A stretch of DNA of 64,000 bases, from positions 310,001 to 374,000 of the forward strand of contig NZ_CP051214.1 of NCBI RefSeq assembly GCF_012516495.1, given 5' to 3'. Shown in pieces: positions 43,837 through 53,360 of this stretch. Numbering within the stretch: the stretch's first letter is position 1; each line of letters begins with the position of its first letter. The stretch is from Mycoplasma sp. 1654_15. GTDB lineage: Bacteria; Bacillota_I; Bacilli_A; Mycoplasmatales; Metamycoplasmataceae. Made by a program: the position numbers and the translations under genes. Under the pieces are notes generated by a model. The model was not told where the DNA came from, did no database searches, and was given only the letters and a program-made list of their open reading frames with translations.

Positions 43837-45285
43837 ATGAGCTTCGATATTAGAAAATATTTAGTGCCGGAAAAAATCAAAGAAAAACCACTAACATTTT
43901 CAGTAGGAATTATTTTATGGTTCCTGTTAGTATTTTCATATTTACTTTTCGTTGTTGACTGAGGTTTAGCTTTTGGTCTAAATGGAGCAGCAGGTGAAAA
44001 CGGATATGGAACTTTGGGATACTACTTTCCAAAAGAAGGAGTAGATGACATCACTAAGCAAGGGACTAACTTTGGAATTACAATAGGAAGAGCCATAGGT
44101 TCAGTTGCTGTAGGTTGAGCAATTGCAAAATTTACACATAAATATGCAGTTATTTTAGCGCTTGGATTTATGCTTTTTGGAATTGCTGCACCTTATTCAC
44201 CAACATATGCTGGTTTTGTTATTATGAGAGCTTTACTAGCTATTGGAGGTACAACAATGATTGTTTTAGTGCAACCTATTGTGTCTGCATACTTCAACAA
44301 TCGTCAAAAAGCAGTTATTTCACAATTTACACCTTGATTTTATCCAATAGGTACAATTATTACACTAGCACCATTTGCAGTTGATACTTCAGTTTCAAAA
44401 GCAGTTAGTGCACATTGACAAGAAATCTACTTAGGATTTGGTTTAGTAACTTTAATTCCATTATTGGGTTATATATTATTAGGTTCTAGATTCGATATTT
44501 ATCCTTCAACAATTAGAAAGGAAAAAGAAGCACAATTAACAAATCCAGATCAAGAAAAATTATCAATTTGAAGATTCATAAAACAAAAAGATACTTGAAT
44601 TTGAACATTATTGTATGGATGTTGATTAATTGCTGTTGTTTTCCCTTCCAGTTTTTCAAAAACTCTATTTGCTGGAATGTCAAACAATATTTATGCATTA
44701 GACACTGAAATCAAAGGCCAATTTAATCCAATAATCAATGTATTTTTAATTATATTTTTATGTGGAATGTTTGCAGGTCCATTCACTGTTGGACTTTGAT
44801 CTAAATATAAACTAAAAAGAAAACACTTTATTGCATTAATTTTAGGTTTAGGAGTTTTATTTTACGTTTTAGCAACTATAGTATTTTTATACATGGTTGT
44901 TCCATCTAACTTAAATGCTGAACAAACAACATTAAAAATGGGTGGATTAGGTAATGGTACTTGATTATTTTATATTTTAGGATTCTTGATGGGAGTAATG
45001 CTTTGAGGAATTCAAGGTGTTATATTAAATCTACCTCACGAATACAAAGGTTCAAATCCTAAAAAAGTTGGATACCAATTTGGACTTATTTGAGGATTAG
45101 GTTATGCCTTTTTCTCAATAGCAACAGTTATTGTAGCTGGAATCCAATCAAAATCAACAGAAGGTGCTTACGCAGTATTTATTATTTTCGCAGCACTTTC
45201 AGTCTTAGGAATTCTTATTTCAAAAGAACCAAATTCATCATACAAACTTTGACCTTCTCAAGGTCTTGAAAAAGTTAATAAATAA
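43837..45285 (+). CDS. Major facilitator superfamily transporter
   Basis: This 482-residue protein has about 12 membrane helices with a middle cytoplasmic loop (about residues 225-250) and an MFS-like GRAIGSVAVGWAIAKFTHK segment between helices 2 and 3. The substrate is not clear; in mollicutes such proteins are labelled hexose-phosphate or organic-anion (OxlT-like) transporters. It lies 49 bp before ldh, which hints at lactate or a related acid, but that is inference. One Trp is the rare TGG. Confidence 0.78.
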
Positions 45286-45289
45286 CTTA

Positions 45290-45309
45290 AAAACACTATA
45301 AAAAAGAAG
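45290..45309 (+). repeat. 20-bp element shared with the ulaB upstream region
   Basis: Identical to 9207-9226; here it starts 5 bp after the MFS gene stop and is followed by a purine-rich stretch and the ldh ribosome-binding site. Confidence 0.4.
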
Positions 45310-45334
45310 AAAAAAAGAAAAAAAGAGGTACAAA

Positions 45335-46276
45335 ATGAAAGCAACAAAAATAGTTTTAATTGGAGCAGGTAACGTAGGAAACTCCTTTTTATATTCAGCA
45401 ATGAATCAAGGATTAGCTTCAGAATATGGAATTATTGATTTAAATAATGACTTCCGTGATGGAAATGTTTTAGATTTTGAAGATGTTATTGCATCATCAG
45501 TAAGACCTTTTAAAGTTTTTTCAGCAGAATATGAAGACTTAAAAGATGCAGATTTTATAGTTATTACAGCTGGTAGACCTCAAAAACCAGGTGAAACTAG
45601 ATTAGAACTAATCAAAGACAACATCAGAATCATTAGAGAAATCGGAAGAAAAGTAAAAGAAAGTGGATTTAGAGGAATTACAGTAATTGCTTCAAATCCA
45701 GTTGATATTATTACTAGAGCTTACCGTGATGAAACAGGTTTTGATCATGCTAAAGTTATCGGATCTGGTACAATCTTAGATACAAGAAGATTACAATTTG
45801 AAATAGCCAAAAGAGCAAGAGTTTCTACAGAATCAGTTCAAGCATATGTAATGGGAGAACATGGAGATAGCTCATTTGTTGCTTTTTCAGCAGCTAAGAT
45901 TGCTGGAGAATGCCTATGCAGATTTTCAAAAACAACAGGAATTACAAAAGAAAATTATGAACAAGAACTTGAATATCCTGTGTCAAGAAAAGCTTATGAA
46001 ATTATTAACAGAAAAAGAGCAACATTCTACGGTATTGGTGCTGCTTTAGCTTCAATTATTAGAAATATTATTCAAGATTCACGTAAAATTATGATCGTAG
46101 GAGCAAACTTACATGGAGAATACGGATTTTTCGATGTAAACGTTGGTGTTCCAGCAATAATTGGAAGAAATGGAATTGAACAAGTTATTGAAATTTCTTT
46201 AAATGCAAAAGAAAGAGAAAAATTTGCTAAATCAGTTCAAATCATTGATTCTATGTACAAAGAAGCAGAAGAATAA
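45335..46276 (+). CDS. ldh: L-lactate dehydrogenase
   Basis: This 313-residue enzyme has the NAD motif GAGNVGNS, ASNPVDI, and the active-site GEHGDSS with the catalytic His. The specificity loop GRPQKPGETR carries Gln where LDH has Gln102 (malate enzymes have Arg), so lactate is expected. It turns pyruvate into L-lactate and regenerates NAD for glycolysis. It ends before a clear terminator. Confidence 0.94.
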   Translation: MKATKIVLIGAGNVGNSFLYSAMNQGLASEYGIIDLNNDFRDGNVLDFEDVIASSVRPFKVFSAEYEDLKDADFIVITAGRPQKPGETRLELIKDNIRIIREIGRKVKESGFRGITVIASNPVDIITRAYRDETGFDHAKVIGSGTILDTRRLQFEIAKRARVSTESVQAYVMGEHGDSSFVAFSAAKIAGECLCRFSKTTGITKENYEQELEYPVSRKAYEIINRKRATFYGIGAALASIIRNIIQDSRKIMIVGANLHGEYGFFDVNVGVPAIIGRNGIEQVIEISLNAKEREKFAKSVQIIDSMYKEAEE

Positions 46277-46296
46277 TAATAGTTTAAAAATTTAGT

Positions 46297-46332
46297 AAAA
46301 AGCAAGAGAATTTCTCTTGCTTTTTTTGTTTT
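46297..46332 (+). terminator. Terminator after ldh
   Basis: AAAAAGCAAGAG and CTCTTGCTTTTT form a 12-bp stem with a 5-nt loop and T run. Confidence 0.85.
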
Positions 46333-46368
46333 TTTCTTCATTTTACTATACAATTTTAAATTAATATT

Positions 46369-46845
46369 ATGGATACAAAAACTAATTCAAAAACTTTATA
46401 CAATGCATATTTAGATAATTTTTTAGAACCTATTAAACCAAAATCACATCAAAAATTTATTGCATTTAGCTGAAAATGAAAAGAAGATTTTTGATACAGT
46501 TTTATTATTCGTAAATTAGACTTAGAATTTGATTTAAATAATCCAAATCTCTTTTATTTAAACTCTAAAATTCAAGATAATATAAAAATCGATTCTGTAA
46601 TAGATCTTGGAAATTTATATGTTTTTAAAGAAAATGATATAAAAATTATTCAAAATAAAATTTTGAACAAAGATTTTTTAAATATTAAATTACAATCAAA
46701 ATTTTTTAATTTTGCTAAAAAAGTAATTAATACTCAAAAAATAAATATTTTCAGCGTCTTTTATGATACAACTAACTCTCTGTTTCAAACTAAAATTTTA
46801 CAATTAGCCAATGAACATAATGAATTTTGATTCAATAATAGATAA
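46369..46845 (+). CDS. Hypothetical protein, probably the N-terminal part of a split gene
   Basis: This 158-residue Lys/Asn/Phe-rich frame has no Shine-Dalgarno sequence and several TGA-Trp codons. No domain is recognised. A second open frame follows at once in the -1 register and its composition continues the same style, so the two may once have been, or may still be, one protein of about 247 residues. Confidence 0.55.
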
Positions 46846-47111
46846 AAGCAAACATCAAAAAATCTATATTTTCTAAAAATAAAGTTTTTGAAGAGTCCTT
46901 GTTATTATTTACAAAGGAAGAAAAAATTAAACAAAATATCTTGCAAAAACACAAACAACAAGCACAAATCATTATTAAACAATTTCTAAAAACTTTAGAC
47001 AGCTTAGATTACGAAATTCGCTACAAAAATCAAGCAAACAAACACTGAAATAATAAACAAATTAAATTAATTACTAAAGCTAAACAAATTAGTAGTTTAA
47101 AACAAAAATAG
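46842..47111 (+). pseudogene. Frame-shifted continuation of the preceding gene
   Basis: About 89 codons are open with no ATG or GTG near the start, ending in TAG 3 bp before the end of plsY on the other strand. It is Lys/Gln-rich and looks coding (TGA-Trp in KHWNNK). The overlap with the previous stop (AATAATAGATAAAAG) is a plausible slip or mutation site. It could also start at a non-ATG codon. Confidence 0.45.
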
Positions 47112-47113
47112 TT

Positions 47114-47779
47114 CTACTTTTTAAATTGTAATTTTCTTTCTGTTTTGTTAATTAATCTTACAATATTTTCCTTGTGTGCTATTACTACAAAAATATCACC
47201 AATTAATAAAAATAAAGGATTTAATCAGTAATATTCTTCTAAATCAAAGGTAAAAAAAGCAAGTTGCCCTAAAGAAAATCAAGGTATAAATGATAAACAA
47301 ACCAAAATAAAAGGAGCAACAATAGAAGAAAGAGAAACATACTTAGTAGTTAATAATATTACAAAAAAAATTACAAAACCAATTAATACAATTACTAAAT
47401 TAAAAGCAAAAAAAGCACCTAAAAGACAAGCTGCTCCTTTTCCACCTTTAAGCCTAAAATAAAGTGGTCAAATATGTCCAACAATCACTCCTAAAGCCAT
47501 TACTAATGGAACCACAAAAATAAATAATTCAACATTTTTCTGTAAAACAGAAACTATTATTGTAGGTATAGCAGATTTTAAAACATCTAAGATTAAAGTT
47601 ATAATTGCAATTTTTTTTCCATAAATTCTCAACATATTAGTAGAACCAGCATTTTTAGAACCAACTTCACGAATATCTTTTTTCTTAAATAATTTAGAAA
47701 TTAAAATCGAAAAATTTACTGATCCAATCAAGTATCCAACTATAAAAATAACTATATTAAAAAGAATTAATAAATTCAT
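47114..47779 (-). CDS. plsY: Glycerol-3-phosphate acyltransferase PlsY
   Basis: This 221-residue membrane protein has the PlsY motifs GSVNFSILISK, REVGSKNAGSTNMLR and PLYFRLKGGKGAA. It moves acyl groups from acyl phosphate to glycerol-3-phosphate, the first step of phospholipid synthesis; PlsC, the second step, is at 58766-59542. It is a single gene on the minus strand, facing the split gene with no terminator between. Confidence 0.94.
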
Positions 47780-47918
47780 AATTTGTAATTTTATAAAAAT
47801 AATTTATAATTTATAAGAAACAGTTGTCAAACTAAGTAAAAATAACTTAATTTACAAAAATATTTTGCATTTTTGAAAATTAATGTATAATTTTATTACT
47901 TCAAAACTTTTAGAAGTT

Positions 47919-47995
47919 GGAGAAGTAGCTCAGTTTGGTAGAGCGCTACGTTTGGGACGTAGTGGTCGCAGGTTCAAATCCTGTCTTCTTCACCA
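47919..47995 (+). tRNA. tRNA-Pro (anticodon TGG)
   Basis: A 77-nt cloverleaf with acceptor GGAGAAG/CTTCTTC, anticodon loop TTTGGGA, T-loop GGTTCAAATCC and encoded CCA. First of an eight-gene cluster; TATAAT near 47885 may be its promoter. Confidence 0.95.
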
Positions 47996-47996
47996 T

Positions 47997-48073
47997 GGGG
48001 GGGTAGCTCATTTGGCTAGAGCGCCTGCCTTGCACGCAGGAGGTAGAGGGTTCGACTCCCTTCCTCTCCACCA
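47997..48073 (+). tRNA. tRNA-Ala (anticodon TGC)
   Basis: A 77-nt cloverleaf with GGGGGGG/CCTCTCC acceptor (two G-T pairs), anticodon loop CTTGCAC, T-loop GGTTCGACTCC and CCA. One base after tRNA-Pro. Confidence 0.95.
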
Positions 48074-48074
48074 T

Positions 48075-48151
48075 GGCTCTGTAGCTCAGTTGGTTAGAGC
48101 GTTCGGTTCATACCCGAAAGGTCAAGAGTTCGAATCTCTTCGGAGCCACCA
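48075..48151 (+). tRNA. Elongator tRNA-Met (anticodon CAT)
   Basis: A 77-nt cloverleaf with acceptor GGCTCTG/CGGAGCC, anticodon stem TTCGG/CCGAA and loop TTCATAC, encoded CCA. The anticodon stem matches other mollicute elongator Met tRNAs and lacks the three G-C pairs of the initiator. Confidence 0.9.
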
Positions 48152-48172
48152 TATATTTAGACATACCGATTT

Positions 48173-48249
48173 GGACCTATAGCTCAGTTGGTTAGAGCAA
48201 CCGGCTCATAACCGGTCGGTCACTGGTTCGAGTCCAGTTGGGTCCACCA
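48173..48249 (+). tRNA. tRNA-Ile2 (anticodon CAT, lysidine-modified)
   Basis: A 77-nt cloverleaf starting GGACCTATAGCTCAG with anticodon stem ACCGG/CCGGT and loop CTCATAA. It closely resembles the M. capricolum Ile tRNA read as AUA after lysidine change of C34 by TilS. Assignment is by resemblance. Confidence 0.85.
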
Positions 48250-48250
48250 T

Positions 48251-48341
48251 GGGCAATTACCCAAGAGGCTGAAGGGACTAGTCTTGAAAACTGGCAGGGG
48301 TGTTAAAGCCCGCGGGGGTTCGAATCCCTCATTGCCCGCCA
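48251..48341 (+). tRNA. tRNA-Ser (anticodon TGA)
   Basis: A 91-nt cloverleaf with a long variable arm (GCAGGGGTGTTAAAGCCCGC region), acceptor GGGCAAT/ATTGCCC, anticodon loop CTTGAAA and CCA. Confidence 0.95.
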
Positions 48342-48406
48342 TATATTACGAAGAAGTATAAAACTTTTAGTAGTCAAAAAAATTTTTATTTTAATGTAAC
48401 TTATGC

Positions 48407-48412
48407 TATAAT
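48407..48412 (+). promoter_or_regulatory. Second promoter inside the tRNA cluster
   Basis: TATAAT with an upstream TGC (extended -10) lies 20 bp before the initiator tRNA and after a 90-bp gap from tRNA-Ser, so the last three tRNAs probably have their own promoter. Confidence 0.6.
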
Positions 48413-48432
48413 ATGCTTACATTAAAACACAT

Positions 48433-48508
<76 letters not shown>

Positions 48509-48511
48509 AAA

Positions 48512-48587
48512 GGTTCAGTGGTAAAGTGGTTAATACGTCTCCCTGTCACGGAGAAGATCGCGGGTTCGATCCCCGTCTGGACCGCCA
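48512..48587 (+). tRNA. tRNA-Asp (anticodon GTC)
   Basis: A 76-nt cloverleaf with acceptor GGTTCAG/CTGGACC, anticodon loop CTGTCAC, T-loop GGTTCGATCCC and CCA, three bases after tRNA-fMet. Confidence 0.95.
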
Positions 48588-48590
48588 TAT

Positions 48591-48666
48591 GGCTCTGTAG
48601 CTCAGTAGGTAGAGCAACGGTTTGAAGCACCGTGTGTCACTGGTTCGATTCCTGTCGGAGCCACCA
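48591..48666 (+). tRNA. tRNA-Phe (anticodon GAA)
   Basis: A 76-nt cloverleaf with acceptor GGCTCTG/CGGAGCC, anticodon loop TTTGAAG, T-loop GGTTCGATTCC and CCA. Last gene of the cluster. Confidence 0.95.
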
Positions 48667-48710
48667 TATATTCTTAATAAGAATATCGATTCTTACAGTT
48701 TTTAATAAAT

Positions 48711-48735
48711 TGCTTTTTAAATAAAGCATTTTTAT
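48711..48735 (+). terminator. Terminator after the tRNA cluster
   Basis: TGCTTT and AAAGCA pair, followed by TTTTTATTT. Another small hairpin (ATATTCTT/AAGAATAT, 48669-48687) lies just before it. Confidence 0.55.
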
Positions 48736-48808
48736 TTAAAAATTAAAGAAACTTTTTGTTTAGAAAGTGAAAATACATAATTTAACTCACTACAAATAGT
48801 TTCTGCAC

Positions 48809-48849
48809 CCCTAGAATTGTTAAGTTTAATTAATAATTCTAGGGTTTTT
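48809..48849 (+). terminator. Hairpin with T run before recO
   Basis: CCCTAGAATT and AATTCTAGGG form a 10-bp stem with a 16-nt loop, followed by six T. It may be a second tRNA terminator or end a short transcript; I see no gene between it and the tRNA cluster. Confidence 0.6.
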
Positions 48850-48868
48850 TACACTTTATAAGCAAATT

Positions 48869-49561
48869 ATGTCAGCAGAAGTAATCCAAGGTCTTATTTT
48901 ACAAGTTTATGATTTTCAAGAAAACGATTTAATAGTCAAAACCATTACAAATAAAAGTATTTTTTCTTTTATTGCATTAGGAACAAGAAAATCAGAATCA
49001 AAAAACAAATTTGGAATTTTTGAATCTAGTATTTCAGAGCTGGAAGTTTTTTTATCAAGGTTAAATAACAAGTTATCAAAACTCAAAAAAGCAAATTCAG
49101 AACTGAGTTTAAATTTAAATAACTCAAAAATCCTTGAATTTTGAAGATTTATTTCTTTTTTTCTTAATAAATTAGACAAAACTAGTAATTATTTTTTTGA
49201 AAATATTAAACTCTCATGAAAAATAGTTAATGAACATAATTATCTTCATATTATCGTCTTTTTACTTGCTAATCATCTAGTTTTACAAGGTTATTTTATA
49301 AGTTTTAATAAATGTATTAAATGTTTAAAAAATAAAAATTTAATTTACTTTGATTTTTCACAAGGCGGAATGTTGTGTAAAACTCACTATAAAAATAATA
49401 AATTTCAAAATATTTCCTTGTTAAAATCATATTATTTTTTAAGTTTAAATGTTGATCAGTATTTAAAATTTGTAAGTACAACAAATAATTTTTTAATTTA
49501 CCAAGAATTAAAGCTTTTTATAGAAACTAACCTTTATGTTTTTCCTAAAAATTTGTTATAA
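48869..49561 (+). CDS. recO: DNA repair protein RecO
   Basis: This 230-residue protein has the RecO N-terminal OB-like start (EVIQGLILQVYDFQENDLIVKT without a break) and a C-terminal zinc-type site CIKC...GGMLC. RecO loads RecA with RecR at gaps. The start has no Shine-Dalgarno sequence; TATAAG at 48857-48862 is 6 bp before the ATG, suggesting a leaderless mRNA. rsmD follows after 12 bp. Confidence 0.87.
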
Positions 49562-49573
49562 TTTCTAAAATTT

Positions 49574-50125
49574 ATGATAAGAATTATTGCAGGAAAGTAC
49601 AAAAACTTATTAATTAAAAATCCAGATTTTAACATTGTAAGACCTATGTCAGATCGCACAAGAGAGGCGATTTTTTCATCTTTGCAATTTTTTATTCCAG
49701 GTAAAAGAGTTTTAGATTTATTTTCTGGAACTGGCGCTATTGGAATTGAAGCATTGTCTAGAGGTGCTAAAGAAGTTATAGCTTCTGAACTTAATAAAAA
49801 AGTTTTCGAAAATATTGAAGAATTAAAAAACAAATACAAAATAGAAAATTATTTTATTCAAAGAAAAAGTGCTTTAGTATTACTAGATGAAGTAAAAAAT
49901 CAAAAATTTTCAGTCATCTTTTTAGATCCACCACACGCTGAAATTGAAGTAACTAAGCAATCATTTTCAAAAATTTACGAGTATAAAATACTTGAAAAAG
50001 AAGGATTTTTAATTTATAAAACTAACTTAGATAATAAACTAATTCCTGATAATTTTAAAATTTTAAAAGAAAAAAAATATGCAAGAAACACAGTATATTT
50101 TTTACAGTATAAAAATGAGGAATAA
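49574..50125 (+). CDS. rsmD: 16S rRNA (guanine966-N2)-methyltransferase
   Basis: This 183-residue protein begins with the RsmD start MIRIIAGKYKN, has VRPMSDRTREAIF, the SAM motif VLDLFSGTGAIGIEALSRGA, and the catalytic FLDPPHAE (family usually DPPY). It methylates G966 of 16S rRNA. A TATAAT at 49557-49562, overlapping the recO stop, could give an almost leaderless transcript. gmk begins directly after its stop. Confidence 0.93.
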   Translation: MIRIIAGKYKNLLIKNPDFNIVRPMSDRTREAIFSSLQFFIPGKRVLDLFSGTGAIGIEALSRGAKEVIASELNKKVFENIEELKNKYKIENYFIQRKSALVLLDEVKNQKFSVIFLDPPHAEIEVTKQSFSKIYEYKILEKEGFLIYKTNLDNKLIPDNFKILKEKKYARNTVYFLQYKNEE

Positions 50126-50704
50126 ATGGCAAAATTAATAGTATTAACCGGACCATCAGGAGTTGGCAAAGGAAGTATAGAAGAAATTCTTTTTCAAAAT
50201 CCTAAGTTAAAAATTAAACTTTCTATCTCTGCAACTACTAGAGAAAAAAGAGTAAATGAAGAATATGGCAAGAATTATTACTTTATTTCTAAAGACGAAT
50301 TTAAAACAAAAATAGAAAATAATGAATTTTTAGAATGAAACAAACACTTTAACAATTACTATGGAACACTAAAATCTGAAGTTGATAACATAATATCTCA
50401 AGGTTTTAACCCAATTTTAGAGATAGAAACTGTAGGTGCACTCAACATTATGAAAATGTACCAAGAAGCTAACAAAACTAATGAACTTATTACTATTTTT
50501 GTAGCTCCACCAACTTTTGAAGATCTCAAAAAACGTGTAATCAACAGACAAACTGACTCAGAAGAACAAATTAAATTAAGAATTCAAAAAGCTTTAGAAG
50601 AATTAAATGAACAAGATAAATTTCAATACATAGTAATTAACAAAGATTTAAAACAAGCTGCAAAAGAAGTAGAAGAAATTATTATAAAAGAAGACAAGAA
50701 CTAA
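50126..50704 (+). CDS. gmk: Guanylate kinase
   Basis: This 192-residue enzyme has the P loop GPSGVGKGS, the GMP-binding SATTREKRVNEEYGKNYYFIS, and IEIETVGALNI. It phosphorylates GMP to GDP. Its start follows the rsmD stop directly, and its stop overlaps the next ATG (TAATG). Confidence 0.95.
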
Positions 50705-51450
50705 TGAAATATTCAATATTAACAGAAACCGGTTTAAGAGAAAACAACCAAGACTCAGTTTTAGTAGTAGAAAATAAAGACTTTTTATTAGCTATAGTTT
50801 GTGATGGACTTGGAGGACATTTTGCAGGAGAAGTAGCTTCTTCAACTGTTACAAAAACCTTCAAAACACATTTTAATAATAAAAATTTTCCGAAGTTTTG
50901 AGAAAAAGTTTCAATTTATGATTGATACTTAACAACTATCTCCGCTGCTAGAGACAAACTTTCTGAACTTGCTAAAAAAGATGAAAGATATTTAGATACT
51001 AAAACAACATTTACTTCAGTTTTTTACTTAAAAAAACTACAAAAAGCTTTTGTTTTAAATGCGGGCGATTCTAGAGTTTATAGCTTTTCAAATAATCAAG
51101 AATTTAACCAAATAACTAAAGATCACAACCGTTTAAACTTAATTTATTTAGAAAAAGAAAAATTAACTTTAGAAGAAGCGTTAAAAAACAAAGATTGACA
51201 TTTAATTTCATCTAGCATCGGACCAACAAGTAAATTCTTTTTAGATATTTTTGAAGTTCCAACACAAGATTTAGATTACTTTTTACTAGCTTCAGATGGA
51301 GTATTTAATTTTTTATCAGAGAATGAATTTAAAACAATCTTAAGTTCTAAAAGAGAACTTGATAATGTAGCAATTTCACTTTTAAAAACAGCAACTAAAA
51401 ATCAATCTGATGATAATTTATCCTTGATTTTAATAGGACTAAACAAGTAA
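50704..51450 (+). CDS. PP2C-type serine/threonine protein phosphatase
   Basis: This 248-residue protein has the PP2C motifs in order: RENNQDS, VCDGLGGH, NAGDSRVY and LASDGVFNF, plus a C-terminal SDDNLSLILI, so the metal-binding aspartates are present. In M. pneumoniae and M. genitalium the matching gene (prpC) stands between gmk and the kinase gene prkC. Here rsgA follows at once and no kinase gene is present at this site. It would remove phosphate from Ser/Thr-phosphorylated proteins. Confidence 0.92.
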
Positions 51451-52305
51451 ATGAAGGCTCAAGTAACAAGAGTAATTGCAGGTTTTTACGATTTATGAAT
51501 TCCGGAATCCAACACTTTTTTTAATTTATTAAAATGCAATGGCAATCTTAGAAATAACAAAATGTCTCCACTAGTTGGAGATTTTGTAGACTTTGAACAA
51601 GAAGGTTTTATTTATAATATTCATCCAAGAAAAAACTTTTTTATTCGTCCAAAAGTTGCAAATATTGATAAAGCCATTGTATGTATGTCTATAGAAGAAC
51701 CTAATTTTTCTTCTAGACTTTTAGATAAATTTTTATTAATTGTTGAACAAAAACAAATTCAGCCCATAATTATTATCACAAAAAAAGATTTAAACAATAA
51801 TTATAAAACCATTTTAAAAGACTATATAGATATGAATTATCCTATATTTTTTGTTGATAATAGCAATTTTTCTTTAGATCAAAAACTTTATAAAATGCTT
51901 GAAAATCAACTCATTTTTATTATGGGTCAAACAGGAGTTGGAAAAACAAGTTTTATTAATAATCTAACTAATAATAGCTTCAAAACACAAGCAATTTCTA
52001 AAAGCCTTAACAGAGGAAAACATACAACAAGGGTTGTGCAAATAGTCTTTTCAAACAAAATAAAAATTATTGATACACCAGGTTTTTCTTCTTTTGATAT
52101 AGAAATCAGTAAAAATGACTTACCTAAAGCTTTTTCTCATTTTAGATACCTATCTCAATTTTGTAAATTTAGCTCCTGTTTTCACCATCTTGAACCAGAA
52201 CAAGATTGCAAAGTAAAACAAGAATTAAAAAACAAGCAAATTCCTCAATCTCGCTACGAAAATTACATTTATTTTTTAACTCATCATGAAAACAAAACTT
52301 ATTAG
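51451..52305 (+). CDS. rsgA: Ribosome small subunit GTPase RsgA
   Basis: This 284-residue protein has the circularly permuted GTPase order: G4 IITKKDL first, then G1 GQTGVGKTS, G2 region KHTTR and G3 DTPGF. A zinc site at the C terminus reads FCKFSSCFHHLEPEQDC. An N-terminal OB fold precedes. It helps 30S subunit maturation. Its ATG is next to the phosphatase stop and its end overlaps rpe by 20 bp. Confidence 0.93.
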
Positions 52306-52942
52306 CCCTTCTTTATTAAATGTTTCAAAAAATCAAAGATTAAAAACAAGCAAAACGCTATTTAATTTAGGAATCAAGTGAATTCACTATGATTACATGG
52401 ATGCAAAATTCGTTCCTAACACTGCAATCCAAGTTTCAGAAATTAAAAAAATACATAAAAAATTTCCAAATCAAATTAGTGATATTCATATAATGGCATA
52501 CAATCCAGAAGTAATAATGGAACAAATTTTTAACGTTGTAACATATGCAACATTTCACTATGAAGTCTTCGAAAATGCTTCAAAAATAAAGGATTTTATT
52601 AAAAAATATAAATCTAAAATTAAAATTGGAATAGCAATAAATCCTAATACTTCTGAAGAGGTTTTATTACCATTTTTAAGTGAAATTGATTTAGTTTTAA
52701 TTATGTCAGTTTTTCCAGGTAAAGGCGGTCAGTCTTTTATAGAAAGTAGCTATAAAAAGATTGCTAACTTAGCAAAAATCAGACAAGAAAATAACTATAA
52801 GTTTTTAATCCAAGTTGATGGTGGCATTAAAGATTTTAATGCAAAACAAGTTTTTGATAGTGGAGCAGATGTTATAGTTTCAGGAACCTACTTAGCTGTT
52901 AAACCTACAAAACAAAAAATATTAAGCCTTGTAAGAGATTAA
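52286..52942 (+). CDS. rpe: Ribulose-phosphate 3-epimerase
   Basis: This 218-residue TIM barrel has SPSLLN at the start, IHYDYMDAKFVPN, MSVFPGKGGQSFI and VDGGIKDFN. The family usually has a His-x-Asp metal motif as HxDxMDG; here HYDYMDA. It links ribulose-5-phosphate and xylulose-5-phosphate, so it also processes the product of the ula pathway. It overlaps rsgA. Confidence 0.93.
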
Positions 52943-52969
52943 AATACTTTTAAAAAATACATTTTATAG

Positions 52970-52975
52970 TATAAT
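52970..52975 (+). promoter_or_regulatory. Promoter -10 box of rpsT
   Basis: TATAAT lies 57 bp before the rpsT ATG and after the rpe stop; AAGGAG follows next to the start codon. Confidence 0.55.
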
Positions 52976-53031
52976 TTTAATACTTTTTGTTTCGACAAAA
53001 TTTTTATTAATTATATTTTTAAGGAGATTTC

Positions 53032-53304
53032 ATGGCAAATATAAAATCCAAAATCAAAGCGATTGCTTCAAATGAAAAAGCAAGAGTTAGAAATAGTGCA
53101 ATCAAGTCAAGAGTTAGAACAGCTATTAAAAAAGCAAAAGTAGCTGCAATGCATAATCAAGAAAATGTAGCAGCTTTAGTAGCAAAAGCTCACAAAGAAA
53201 TTAACAAAGCAGTTACAAAAGGTGTATTTCACAGAAATAATGCATCTAGAAAAGCTTCAAGACTTGATTTATTTGTTAAAAAACACCAAACAATAAACGC
53301 TTAA
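53032..53304 (+). CDS. rpsT: 30S ribosomal protein S20
   Basis: This 90-residue, very basic, Ala/Lys-rich protein begins MANIKSKIKAIASNEKAR and ends near HRNNASRKASRL, the S20 pattern. It binds 16S rRNA. AAGGAG precedes the ATG; a terminator follows. Confidence 0.95.
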   Translation: MANIKSKIKAIASNEKARVRNSAIKSRVRTAIKKAKVAAMHNQENVAALVAKAHKEINKAVTKGVFHRNNASRKASRLDLFVKKHQTINA

Positions 53305-53327
53305 AAATGTAATTAACATTTAATAAT

Positions 53328-53360
53328 AAAAACTCACTATTTAAAGTGAGTTTTTCTTTA
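53328..53360. terminator. Bidirectional terminator between rpsT and tsaD
   Basis: AAAAACTCACT and AGTGAGTTTTT form an 11-bp stem with a 6-nt loop between converging genes. Confidence 0.85.

Noticed and set aside
47883-48182. Open frame of 99 codons across the tRNA cluster
   Set aside because: It runs through four tRNA genes with perfect cloverleafs; the translation is only a read of tRNA sequence.
48740-48868. 4.5S (SRP) RNA or a known riboswitch before recO
   Set aside because: The GGAAG/GGUGA core of SRP RNA and known riboswitch cores are absent; only a simple hairpin with T run is visible.
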